Below are positions 8,309 through 14,506 of a stretch of DNA of 19,444 bases, piece after piece; within the stretch, counting starts at the first letter, position 1, and each line of letters opens with the position of its first letter. The DNA lies in the NCBI GenBank assembly GCA_947487595.1, contig CANKXJ010000010.1, positions 1 to 19,444 of the forward strand. Reading direction: 5' to 3'. Origin of the DNA: Actinomycetota bacterium. Lineage in GTDB: Bacteria > Actinomycetota > Actinomycetes > Nanopelagicales > Nanopelagicaceae. The notes under the pieces were generated by a model. The model saw only the letters and a program-made list of their open reading frames with translations, was not told where the DNA came from and ran no database searches. The position numbers and the translations under genes are program-made.

Positions 8309-8482
8309 TCAAACCTCTAGAACTTGGCGGCGGTTATATGTACCGCATGTTGGACATGCTGTGTGTTGAAGCTTTGGAGATTGGCATTGTCCGCATGTTG
8401 CTAAAGAGGCAGCAGTTGTCTTCCACTGGCTACGGCGTGAGCGCGTCTTTGAACGCGACATTTTTCGCTTTGGTACTGGCAC
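8309..8482 (-). CDS. rpmF: Ribosomal protein bL32
   Basis: Small 57-aa protein of the large ribosomal subunit. The start MPVPKRKMSRSKTRSRR is the hallmark of L32. Two CxxC pairs (Cys30/Cys33 and Cys43/Cys46) form the zinc ribbon, so this is the zinc-containing (C+) form. Translation starts at GTG (8480-8482), preceded by AAGAGG at 8 nt. The yceD-rpmF pairing is widely conserved in bacteria and supports the call, and rnc follows directly. The 92-nt stretch between the yceD-like stop and this start contains two small hairpins, and the palindrome GGTTCGAACC lies between the ribosome binding site and the GTG. Confidence 0.95.
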   Translation of the reverse strand: MPVPKRKMSRSKTRSRRSQWKTTAASLATCGQCQSPKLQHTACPTCGTYNRRQVLEV

Positions 8483-8513
8483 GGTTCGAACCTCTTCTTA
8501 TCTATTTCTAAAA

Positions 8514-8527
8514 GCAGCGGTGGCTGC
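8514..8527 (-). terminator. Weak hairpin with T-run between the yceD-like gene and rpmF
   Basis: On the minus strand a 5-bp stem (GCAGC/GCTGC) with a CACC loop is followed at once by TTTTAG. A second short stem (GGGG/CCCC) lies 15 nt upstream. The stem is too short for an efficient terminator; it could act as a partial terminator or attenuator that sets rpmF level relative to upstream genes. Confidence 0.25.
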
Positions 8528-8574
8528 AAGGGGTAAGTATCCCCCAAAAGGGCTAATTCTTGAAATCGGCCGCC

Positions 8575-9141
8575 TTACTCCAGATCCAGCCCATTCAAGG
8601 AGGCCCAGCGGGCATCGATAACCTCATGAGCGTGATCTGCTGGCAGCTCGGCCCACTTACCACCGCACTCAGGACATAGCCCAGGGCAATCATCACTGCA
8701 GAGTGGATTAATCGGAAGGTCGAGAACGATGGCATCTCGGATAGGTGGCTCTAAATCCATAATGTCGCCATCCATCATCAACTCATCATCTTCGCCTAAA
8801 TCATCCTCATCATCGTTTCTTTTCTTCTTCTTTGGTCGCTCTAACTTCTGTGCGTAGTAGTAGAGCTCTTGCACCTTACGTTCAATCTCTATTTCAACTG
8901 GATCTAAGCAGCGGGTGCATTCACCTTTAGCGATTGCAAAGATATCTGCAGTGAGCAATATGCCTTCTGTAACTGATTCCAGGCGGGCATCTACCTCAAT
9001 TACTTCTCCGGCAGGAACGGATATGAGCTCAACTCCCAGTTTTTCTAGAAGTTCGATGTCGAGTTCATACTCCTTCATCTCCCCTGCACGGCGTGCAAGT
9101 TCATGGGTATTGAACTTAAAAGGCTCCGGTAAGCGTGCCAT
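8575..9141 (-). CDS. YceD/DUF177 family protein, zinc-binding cysteines present
   Basis: Member of the DUF177 (YceD) family, almost always encoded next to rpmF and linked in the literature to 23S rRNA metabolism; the molecular role in actinobacteria is not settled. The 188 aa show the family motif GECTRCLD (73-80), an acidic, low-complexity insert rich in K, D and E (about 100-130), and the C-terminal LPINPLCSDDCPGLCPECG (142-160), whose four cysteines (148, 152, 156, 159) probably bind zinc. The end IDARWASL matches the usual DPRWAAL. ATG at 9141 lies 5 nt after the stop of the upstream coiled-coil gene and has no Shine-Dalgarno, so coupling is likely. Confidence 0.9.
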   Translation of the reverse strand: MARLPEPFKFNTHELARRAGEMKEYELDIELLEKLGVELISVPAGEVIEVDARLESVTEGILLTADIFAIAKGECTRCLDPVEIEIERKVQELYYYAQKLERPKKKKRNDDEDDLGEDDELMMDGDIMDLEPPIRDAIVLDLPINPLCSDDCPGLCPECGGKWAELPADHAHEVIDARWASLNGLDLE

Positions 9142-9146
9142 AGGAG

Positions 9147-9629
9147 TTAGTCGGCATCTGAGAGTTGCGAAAGAACATCTTTATCATTTGCACCGGCAAG
9201 GCGCTCACGGCCACGTGCAACTGCATCTTGAGTCTTATTCAAAATTACTTCTAACGTGGCCAAACGACCATCGATATATTCCTCAACTTCTTGCTTCTCT
9301 TGATCACCTAATGTGCGAGCTTCATCGAGAATCTTGCGAGCTTCATCACGTGCCATTTGAACGATTGAGGTCTGTTCAACCATTCTGGCCACATCTTCTC
9401 TAGCCATAGCGATCATCTGCTCAGCACTAACACGGCCTTCTTCAATGATGGCATCACGAGCAGCGATAAGTTTTTGCGCCGATTCAAGATCGTTAGGAAG
9501 TGCAGCACGTGCTTCATCGAGCAGTTCTAGCATTTCACCGCGGTGCACTACACAGCTAGCAGAAAGTGGAACACCACGAGCTTCTTCAACCATAGTGATT
9601 GCAGATGTTAACTTTTCAACTGAATCCAT
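9147..9629 (-). CDS. sepIVA: SepIVA-like coiled-coil division/envelope protein, short form
   Basis: Resembles the actinobacterial DivIVA-like protein SepIVA (Rv2927c in M. tuberculosis), an essential factor in septation and envelope growth. The similarity, recalled rather than searched, lies in the N-terminal EEARGVPLSASCVVHRGEMLELLDEAR (about 15-41) and the C-terminal EEYIDGRLATLEVILNKTQDAVARGRERL (about 116-144), joined by a charged helical coiled coil. Position next to the DUF177 gene matches the mycobacterial order. At 160 aa it is much shorter than the roughly 245-aa mycobacterial protein, the loss being in the central coiled coil. The ATG is 3 nt after coaD, with a GGGAAG site overlapping the coaD stop region. 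The family is likely; functional equivalence is inferred. Confidence 0.75.
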   Translation of the reverse strand: MDSVEKLTSAITMVEEARGVPLSASCVVHRGEMLELLDEARAALPNDLESAQKLIAARDAIIEEGRVSAEQMIAMAREDVARMVEQTSIVQMARDEARKILDEARTLGDQEKQEVEEYIDGRLATLEVILNKTQDAVARGRERLAGANDKDVLSQLSDAD

Positions 9630-9632
9630 TTT

Positions 9633-10112
9633 TTACTTCCCGCCTACTCGAAGTTTGAGTGCTGCATTTATCGATGCTGGCACCATCGTGGAAACATCTC
9701 CCCCGTAATGGGCGAGCTCTTTAACTAATGATGACGATAAGAATGAGTGTGTAGGTGAAGTTGCCATGAACATGGTTTCAACCCCTGAGCCTTGCAGATT
9801 TACTTGGGCCATTTGAAGTTCGTAATCAAAATCGCTCACTGCGCGCAATCCCTTGACGATGGCTTGAATCGAATTGCTCTTGCAGTAGTCAACGAGTAAA
9901 CCTGACCATGAATCAACGCTCACATTAGATAAGTGAGAGGTAGTTTCCTGGATCATCTCAATGCGCTCAGCAACTGAAAATAGAGAGGATTTTGTTCGAT
10001 TTTCAAGCACTGCAATCACAACATGATCAAAGTGAGCACTTGCGCGAGCAATGATGTCGAGATGACCAAAAGTGATTGGATCAAAGGATCCAGGACAAAC
10101 CGCGCGTCTCAT
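9633..10112 (-). CDS. coaD: Phosphopantetheine adenylyltransferase
   Basis: Transfers AMP from ATP to 4'-phosphopantetheine, the penultimate step of coenzyme A synthesis, in the cytoplasm. The 159-aa length is standard. Conserved nucleotidyltransferase parts are PGSFDPITFGHLD (7-19, with the TxGH motif ending at His17), KGLRAVSDFDYE (87-98) and FLSSSLVKE (124-132). It lies 29 nt after rsmD and 3 nt before the SepIVA-like gene. There is no Shine-Dalgarno; TAGCGT ends 7 nt before the ATG, the pattern of a leaderless promoter, so part of its expression may come from an internal promoter. Confidence 0.96.
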   Translation of the reverse strand: MRRAVCPGSFDPITFGHLDIIARASAHFDHVVIAVLENRTKSSLFSVAERIEMIQETTSHLSNVSVDSWSGLLVDYCKSNSIQAIVKGLRAVSDFDYELQMAQVNLQGSGVETMFMATSPTHSFLSSSLVKELAHYGGDVSTMVPASINAALKLRVGGK

Positions 10113-10119
10113 GGTCTAA

Positions 10120-10125
10120 ACGCTA
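10120..10125 (-). promoter_or_regulatory. Candidate -10 element for a leaderless coaD transcript
   Basis: TAGCGT on the minus strand, 7 nt before the ATG, in the 29-nt gap after rsmD. It fits TAnnnT; no clear -35 is visible. coaD lacks a ribosome binding site, which makes a leaderless start plausible. Confidence 0.35.
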
Positions 10126-10141
10126 GCAAGAGATGGGTCAG

Positions 10142-10720
10142 TTATCCATTCTCAGGCGTGTAATTGCCATAGAAAATCGTGGCCTGCCCATAGTTGCGTT
10201 CGCGCACTGCGCTAAAGCCTTCTGGCCATGAAAAATTTGAACGCTTTGCCGTGCGCTCAACTGCAATCACCGCATCATCTTTAAGGAAAGAGCCTGCATG
10301 TAACTTACTTAAAATCTCTTCAACCTCTACATCTGAAAAATCATAAGGCGGGTCAATATAAACGATGTGGTATTTTTCTTTAGGTGGATCAGTAACAAAT
10401 CTTTGAGCTGACATGGCATAGAGATGAAACTTTCCTGCAGGCTTATTCTTATTTACCAGCTCGTAGTTATTTTCAATAGTCTTTTGTGCTTCAGCATCTT
10501 TTTCAACGATATGGACCAGCGTTGCACCGCGTGATAGCGCTTCAAGTGCAATTGCGCCAGATCCACCAAATAAATCTAAAACGTGAAGCCCTAGAAAATC
10601 ACCAAACTCAGATAACAGGGAGGAGAACAACCCCTCACGTGCACGATCTGAAGTTGGGCGTGTAGCACCGGCAACTGTGCCCAGTGTGCGACCTTTAGCA
10701 ACGCCTGCAATGATTCTCAA
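10142..10720 (-). CDS. rsmD: 16S rRNA (guanine(966)-N2)-methyltransferase RsmD
   Basis: SAM-dependent methyltransferase that modifies G966 of 16S rRNA. With the TTG start at 10720 it has 192 aa and begins MRIIAGVAKGRTL, the usual family start. Motif I LDLFGGSGA (48-56) binds SAM and the catalytic DPPY is at 123-126. An ATG further upstream (10759) would add 13 residues of tryptophan- and isoleucine-rich sequence overlapping recG; I reject it because AAGGG lies 8 nt before the TTG and because homologues start at RIIAG. Only 4 nt separate the recG stop from this start. The rsmD-coaD linkage is widely conserved. Confidence 0.93.
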   Translation of the reverse strand: MRIIAGVAKGRTLGTVAGATRPTSDRAREGLFSSLLSEFGDFLGLHVLDLFGGSGAIALEALSRGATLVHIVEKDAEAQKTIENNYELVNKNKPAGKFHLYAMSAQRFVTDPPKEKYHIVYIDPPYDFSDVEVEEILSKLHAGSFLKDDAVIAVERTAKRSNFSWPEGFSAVRERNYGQATIFYGNYTPENG

Positions 10721-10724
10721 CGCA

Positions 10725-12896
10725 TCAACCCTTATCCAAATAATCCACGGCCATATCATTAGCCATAGCGCTTAATTCTTTCTTAAGCGCAGGATAACTT
10801 GTTAAATCCAATGATGTCGCAATCAAATCCTGCGCAGCAGTCCTTGCTTTCTCAATTAACTCTTCATCGCGCAGCACTCGAAGTAATCGCAGGTGCGACT
10901 GAGTTCCAGATTGGGATGCACCTAATACATCTCCTTCTCGGCGCTGTTCAAGATCGATACGAGAGAGTTCAAAGCCATCAACAGTGCCAGCCACTGCATC
11001 TAAGCGTTCTCGTGCTGGAGTTTGCGCAATGGCATTTGTTACGAGCAGACATAGGCCCGGTGAAGTTCCGCGTCCCACACGACCGCGAAGCTGGTGAAGT
11101 TGTGAAACACCAAAGCGATCAGCGTCCATAATCACCATAATCGTTGCATTTGCAACATCCACACCGACCTCAATAACTGTCGTTGACACCAAAACATCAA
11201 TCTCTCCGCCGGCAAAGGCCTTCATAGTGCTTTCTTTTTCTTCCGTGCTAAGGCGCCCATGCAGCATTGCAACGCGCAATCCCGCTAAATCGCCACCATG
11301 CAGGCGGGGTGCAAGCTCTTCAACGGAGGAAATATCACTTGATTCTGTACCAAAGAGAAAATCAATATCTGCGTTTTCATCACTGCCGGCAGCAATACGT
11401 GGTGCAACAACGTATGCCTGATGTCCTTGTCCTACTTCTTCACGGATGCGTGCCCATGCACGTTCCAAATACGTTGGCTTCTCCATGACAGGAATGACAT
11501 GCGTTGTTATGGGCTGGCGACCCAGTGGAAGTTCGCGCAAAGTTGAAACATCTAAATCACCAAAGACTGTCATGGCAACTGTGCGAGGAATCGGTGTTGC
11601 TGTCATGACGAGTAAATGTGGAGGCTTCTGTGCTTTTTCCTTGAGAGCATCGCGTTGTTCCACACCAAAGCGGTGCTGCTCATCCACAACAATTAAGCCT
11701 AAATCTTTAAATTCAACCTTTTCGCCGAGTAATGCATGTGTGCCAATAACAATTCCAGCATCACCGGAAGCAGCAAGAGCAAGGGCAGCTTTGCGCGCTG
11801 CAGCGCTTTGAGAACCAGTAATTAAAGTTATTTGTGTTGCACCTTCTTCTGATCCCAGCGTTCCACCTTGGGCTAAGGGCCCAAGGAATTTTTCGATTGT
11901 GCGAAGATGTTGCGCTGCTAAGACTTCAGTAGGTGCAAGTAGGGCTGCTTGTCCCCCGCTATCAACAACTGCCAACATCGCACGCAATGCAACAATTGTT
12001 TTACCAGAACCAACTTCACCTTGCAGTAAACGGTGCATGGGATGGTCTTGGGCTAAATCACCTTCAATTTCAGCACATACCGCCCTTTGCCCCCCAGTTA
12101 ATTGGAAAGGCAATGAGGCATCAAATGAATCAAGAACTCCACCTTTAATCACTTTACGAGAAGTTGTATTGAGTTTCCTTAACTCATTGCGCCGCAAAAC
12201 CAATAGCGACTGCAACAGGAAAGCTTCATCAAAAGTTAAACGCTCACGTGCACTTTCAGCGCAATCTAGATCAGCTGGGCGGTGCAGTTGCACTAATCCT
12301 TGGTGCAACGTGGGATAACCAAAGCTGCTTCGTATGTGCTCAGGTAGGAAATCTTCCACTTCATCGAGTGAATCAATTGCCATCTCAACGCATTTAGAAA
12401 TCTTCCACGATGGCATCTTGGCACTTGCGGGATAAACAGGAAGATACTTTCCTGCAAAAGAGCTCGCAGCTGCATCAACATCGTTGCCATCTGGAATCAT
12501 TTCGTAATCTGGATGGGCTAACTGCTTCTTGCCATTGAATACGCCCACTTTGCCTGCAAATAATCCCTGACGACCCGCCTTTAACTCTTTTTCCCTCCAC
12601 GCTTGATTAAAGAAGGTGAGTGAGAGCTTGTCGGTGCCATCGGTGACGACGACTTCGAAAATGCTGCCTTTGCGCCCGCGCAGTGGTCTATTTGTTGAGC
12701 TGAGTACTTCAGCCAGAATAGTGACTTCATCACCCTCTGCTAACTCTGAAATATCAGAGAGTTCTCCTCGCACTAAATACCTGCGGGGATAGTGGCGCAT
12801 CAAATCGCCAACAGTTTTTATATCAAAAGTATCGGTGAGAACTTTGGCAGTACGATCTCCTATTACTGAGGAGAGTTTGCTTTCAAGATCTGCCAT
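10725..12896 (-). CDS. recG: ATP-dependent DNA helicase RecG
   Basis: Superfamily 2 helicase that remodels stalled replication forks and branched DNA. From the ATG at 12896 the protein is 723 aa, normal for the family. The N-terminal wedge/OB domain (about 55-135) is followed by the helicase core: Walker A GEVGSGKT (293-300), DEQHRFG box (405-411), TATPIPRT (432-439), STTVIEVGVD (571-580) and motif VI QLRGRVGRG (602-610). An open frame reaches to 13112 but would overlap rpmB and adds no recognisable sequence; AGGAG (12908-12912) supports the chosen start. It is the first gene of the long minus-strand run. Confidence 0.96.
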   Translation of the reverse strand: MADLESKLSSVIGDRTAKVLTDTFDIKTVGDLMRHYPRRYLVRGELSDISELAEGDEVTILAEVLSSTNRPLRGRKGSIFEVVVTDGTDKLSLTFFNQAWREKELKAGRQGLFAGKVGVFNGKKQLAHPDYEMIPDGNDVDAAASSFAGKYLPVYPASAKMPSWKISKCVEMAIDSLDEVEDFLPEHIRSSFGYPTLHQGLVQLHRPADLDCAESARERLTFDEAFLLQSLLVLRRNELRKLNTTSRKVIKGGVLDSFDASLPFQLTGGQRAVCAEIEGDLAQDHPMHRLLQGEVGSGKTIVALRAMLAVVDSGGQAALLAPTEVLAAQHLRTIEKFLGPLAQGGTLGSEEGATQITLITGSQSAAARKAALALAASGDAGIVIGTHALLGEKVEFKDLGLIVVDEQHRFGVEQRDALKEKAQKPPHLLVMTATPIPRTVAMTVFGDLDVSTLRELPLGRQPITTHVIPVMEKPTYLERAWARIREEVGQGHQAYVVAPRIAAGSDENADIDFLFGTESSDISSVEELAPRLHGGDLAGLRVAMLHGRLSTEEKESTMKAFAGGEIDVLVSTTVIEVGVDVANATIMVIMDADRFGVSQLHQLRGRVGRGTSPGLCLLVTNAIAQTPARERLDAVAGTVDGFELSRIDLEQRREGDVLGASQSGTQSHLRLLRVLRDEELIEKARTAAQDLIATSLDLTSYPALKKELSAMANDMAVDYLDKG
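10729..10733 (-). promoter_or_regulatory. Ribosome binding site that decides the rsmD start
   Basis: AAGGG on the minus strand, inside the last codons of recG and 8 nt before the TTG at 10720. It fixes the rare TTG start over the upstream ATG. Confidence 0.55.
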
Positions 12897-13065
12897 GGTG
12901 GCATTCTCTCCTACTGTGCGGTGCAAGCCGTGGAGCAATTCAGGCTCACAGGCAGGCAATAAAGCGTGATTTCCCCTTGATTGGCGCCCGCCCCTACGTT
13001 CGCGATACCCTTTCACCTTGTCCGTTAAGGACTTACTTACCTTCACATATAAGAGGAGTACCGCT
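12897..13065. promoter_or_regulatory. Divergent recG / rpmB intergenic region
   Basis: These 169 bp separate the divergent starts of recG and rpmB and should hold promoters for both. On the minus strand AGGAG (12908-12912) serves recG; on the plus strand AGGAG (13054-13058) serves rpmB. TACCTT (13038-13043) is a possible rpmB -10 (TAnnnT) and TTGTCC (13018-13023) a -35-like hexamer, but their spacing is wrong for each other. I could not assign a convincing promoter pair on either strand. Confidence 0.4.
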
Positions 13066-13251
13066 GTGGCATCAACATGCGATATCTGTGGCAAAGGGCC
13101 CAGCTTTGGCAATAACGTTTCACACTCTCAGGTAAAGACACGTCGCCGCTGGAATCCAAATATTCAGCGCATCCGTACCTTGGTTAACGGAAACACAAAG
13201 CGTCAAAACGTCTGTACTTCATGCCTCAAGGCTGGAAAAGTTACACGCTAA
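13066..13251 (+). CDS. rpmB: Ribosomal protein bL28
   Basis: 61-aa protein of the large ribosomal subunit. It starts MASTCDICGKGPSFGNNVSHS, typical of L28, and has two CxxC pairs (Cys5/Cys8 and Cys50/Cys53), so it is the zinc-binding form, like L32 in this window. The start is GTG at 13066; AGGAG ends 7 nt before it. An in-frame upstream extension exists but lacks family sequence. It is monocistronic on the plus strand, with its terminator lying inside the converging thiL gene. Confidence 0.96.
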   Translation: MASTCDICGKGPSFGNNVSHSQVKTRRRWNPNIQRIRTLVNGNTKRQNVCTSCLKAGKVTR

Positions 13252-13261
13252 CTAATTTTGC

Positions 13262-14182
13262 CTAACTGAAATGGCGCCAGGTATCTGGCGCTTTTTTCAT
13301 TTCTAAGCCAATTACTCCACTGCCAGCTTTAACCACTCCGACACACAGCCCAGGCAGATCTTTACCTACGGCCAGGAAAACATGATCTTCTCCCCCAGCA
13401 AATATCCACTGCCAGACATCTACACCTGATGCATCTGCTAGCTCTGATAATTGTGCAAACTCTTCACTTGCCTTAAAGGCCTTGGCTTCAAAAACTAACT
13501 GCACGCCAGATGCAGCAGCTAGCTGCTCTGCTTGGATAACTAAGGCATCACTAACATCACACATCGCGTGAGCGCCTTTATTTGCAAAGGCAACTGCCAT
13601 TGAATAATCAAGTGTCGGTGCACAAAACTCTTCTACTGCATAGCTTTCTAAATCACTGAGCTCTGTTTTTTCAATAGATACCAGACCAGCTGCAGACCAA
13701 CCCGGAAGTGATGATACATAGATTGAATCTCCTACTTGTGCACCAGATCGCGTAACTGCCTTTTCTACTTCACCAAGTGCGCTCATTGAAATTACTTTTA
13801 CTGGACCGCGCGCTAAATCTCCGCCCACCACAACTGCCCCACAAGAACTAGCCTCATGTTTAATTCCTTGTGCTAGTTCAGAAATCCACTCCATGGACTC
13901 ATCGCCAGTCAAAGTAACCGCTACTACTAGATAGGTAGGTGTGGCACCCATTGCATAGATATCTGCAAGGTTTGCAGCCGTAATCTTTCGACCGATCTCA
14001 AAAGCACCCGACCACTGGCAATTAAAGTGAGTCCCTTCAACTGCCATATCGGTTGTAATCACCGTGTGTTTGCCCGTAGCTACAACTGCAGCGTCATCGC
14101 CAATTCCAACCTGAACGCCTCGGTGGTTGGTGCCAAAGATCTCGGCAAGTGCGCCGATTACCTGGGCTTCATTTAAGGTCAT
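13262..14182 (-). CDS. thiL: Thiamine-monophosphate kinase
   Basis: Phosphorylates thiamine monophosphate to the active cofactor thiamine diphosphate. The 306 aa show the PurM-like fold signatures: GIGDDAAV (26-33), TTDMAVEGTHF (43-53), AANLADIYAMGA (69-80), GGDLARG (120-126), a metal-binding SDAL at 211-214 where the family usually has SDGL, and AGGEDH (262-267). The ATG at 14182 has no Shine-Dalgarno; TACTCT lies 7 nt upstream, suggesting a leaderless transcript. The C-terminus overlaps the rpmB terminator. No other thiamine gene is in the window, so it may serve salvage or a dispersed pathway. Confidence 0.93.
   Translation of the reverse strand: MTLNEAQVIGALAEIFGTNHRGVQVGIGDDAAVVATGKHTVITTDMAVEGTHFNCQWSGAFEIGRKITAANLADIYAMGATPTYLVVAVTLTGDESMEWISELAQGIKHEASSCGAVVVGGDLARGPVKVISMSALGEVEKAVTRSGAQVGDSIYVSSLPGWSAAGLVSIEKTELSDLESYAVEEFCAPTLDYSMAVAFANKGAHAMCDVSDALVIQAEQLAAASGVQLVFEAKAFKASEEFAQLSELADASGVDVWQWIFAGGEDHVFLAVGKDLPGLCVGVVKAGSGVIGLEMKKAPDTWRHFS
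13274..13297 (+). terminator. Intrinsic terminator of rpmB, embedded in the thiL coding end
   Basis: A perfect 7-bp stem (GCGCCAG / CTGGCGC) with a GTAT loop is followed by six T on the plus strand, 22 nt after the rpmB stop. The same bases on the minus strand encode residues near the ThiL C-terminus (KKAPDTWR), the two lysine codons AAA AAA being the T-run. Confidence 0.9.
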
Positions 14183-14189
14183 AGTGATA

Positions 14190-14195
14190 AGAGTA
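14190..14195 (-). promoter_or_regulatory. Candidate -10 element for a leaderless thiL transcript
   Basis: TACTCT on the minus strand ends 7 nt before the thiL ATG and fits TAnnnT. The start lacks a ribosome binding site. No -35 was recognised. Confidence 0.4.
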
Positions 14196-14212
14196 ATCGA
14201 CTAGCCAGTTGC

Positions 14213-14218
14213 TATATC
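14213..14218 (+). promoter_or_regulatory. Candidate -10 element for the RAM-domain gene
   Basis: TATATC on the plus strand, about 40 nt before the ATG at 14258, in the 75-bp divergent gap with thiL. A start near 14225 would leave about 33 nt of leader containing AAGGA 7 nt before the ATG. No clear -35. Confidence 0.3.
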
Positions 14219-14257
14219 TCTGAAGTAGCCTTTACCCACCAACGAAAGGAAACTCTT

Positions 14258-14491
14258 ATGTCAGTACAGGCCTATATTTTGATTCAAACCGAGGTCGGCA
14301 AAGCGTCATCCGTAGCAAAGGCTGTTTCAGCTATCGCTGGTGTAAGTCTGGCTGAGGGTATCACTGGTCCTTACGATGTCATCATGCGTGCAGAAGCACC
14401 AAGCATGGAAGATTTCGGTCGCGTGATTTTGTCTAAGGTTCAAGGTGTTGCAGGTATTACTCGCACATTGACCTGCCCAGTTACTTACTAA
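14258..14491 (+). CDS. Stand-alone Lrp/AsnC ligand-binding (RAM) domain protein
   Basis: A 77-aa protein that looks like the C-terminal effector-binding domain of Lrp/AsnC regulators without the helix-turn-helix half. The order is a first strand (VQAYILIQTE), helix (KASSVAKAVSAI), strands around SLAEGITGPYDVIMRAEA with the typical GPYDV turn, helix (MEDFGRVILSKVQ) and a final strand (ITRTLTCPV). Such stand-alone RAM proteins usually form rings that bind small effectors such as amino acids. AAGGA sits 7 nt before the ATG. The gene is divergent from thiL and 15 nt before an amidohydrolase, with which it may be co-transcribed. Ligand and role are unknown; without a DNA-binding domain it cannot be a classic regulator alone. 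Confidence 0.85.
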   Translation: MSVQAYILIQTEVGKASSVAKAVSAIAGVSLAEGITGPYDVIMRAEAPSMEDFGRVILSKVQGVAGITRTLTCPVTY

Positions 14492-14506
14492 TAAAAACAT
14501 TCACAC

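Noticed and set aside
8480..8492. GGTTCGAACC resembles a tRNA T-arm
   Set aside because: No acceptor, D-arm or anticodon stem can be drawn around it; it lies in the rpmF translation start region.
8915..9403. 162-codon plus-strand frame opposite the yceD-like and SepIVA-like genes
   Set aside because: Antisense shadow of two recognisable genes; its product is low in recognisable motifs and it has no ribosome binding site.
10721..10759. ATG start for rsmD at 10759
   Set aside because: It overlaps recG and adds residues not seen in the family; AAGGG and the RIIAG start favour the TTG at 10720.
12897..13112. Extended recG start at 13112, adding 72 residues
   Set aside because: It would overlap rpmB on the other strand, the extra residues do not look like RecG, and a ribosome binding site supports 12896.
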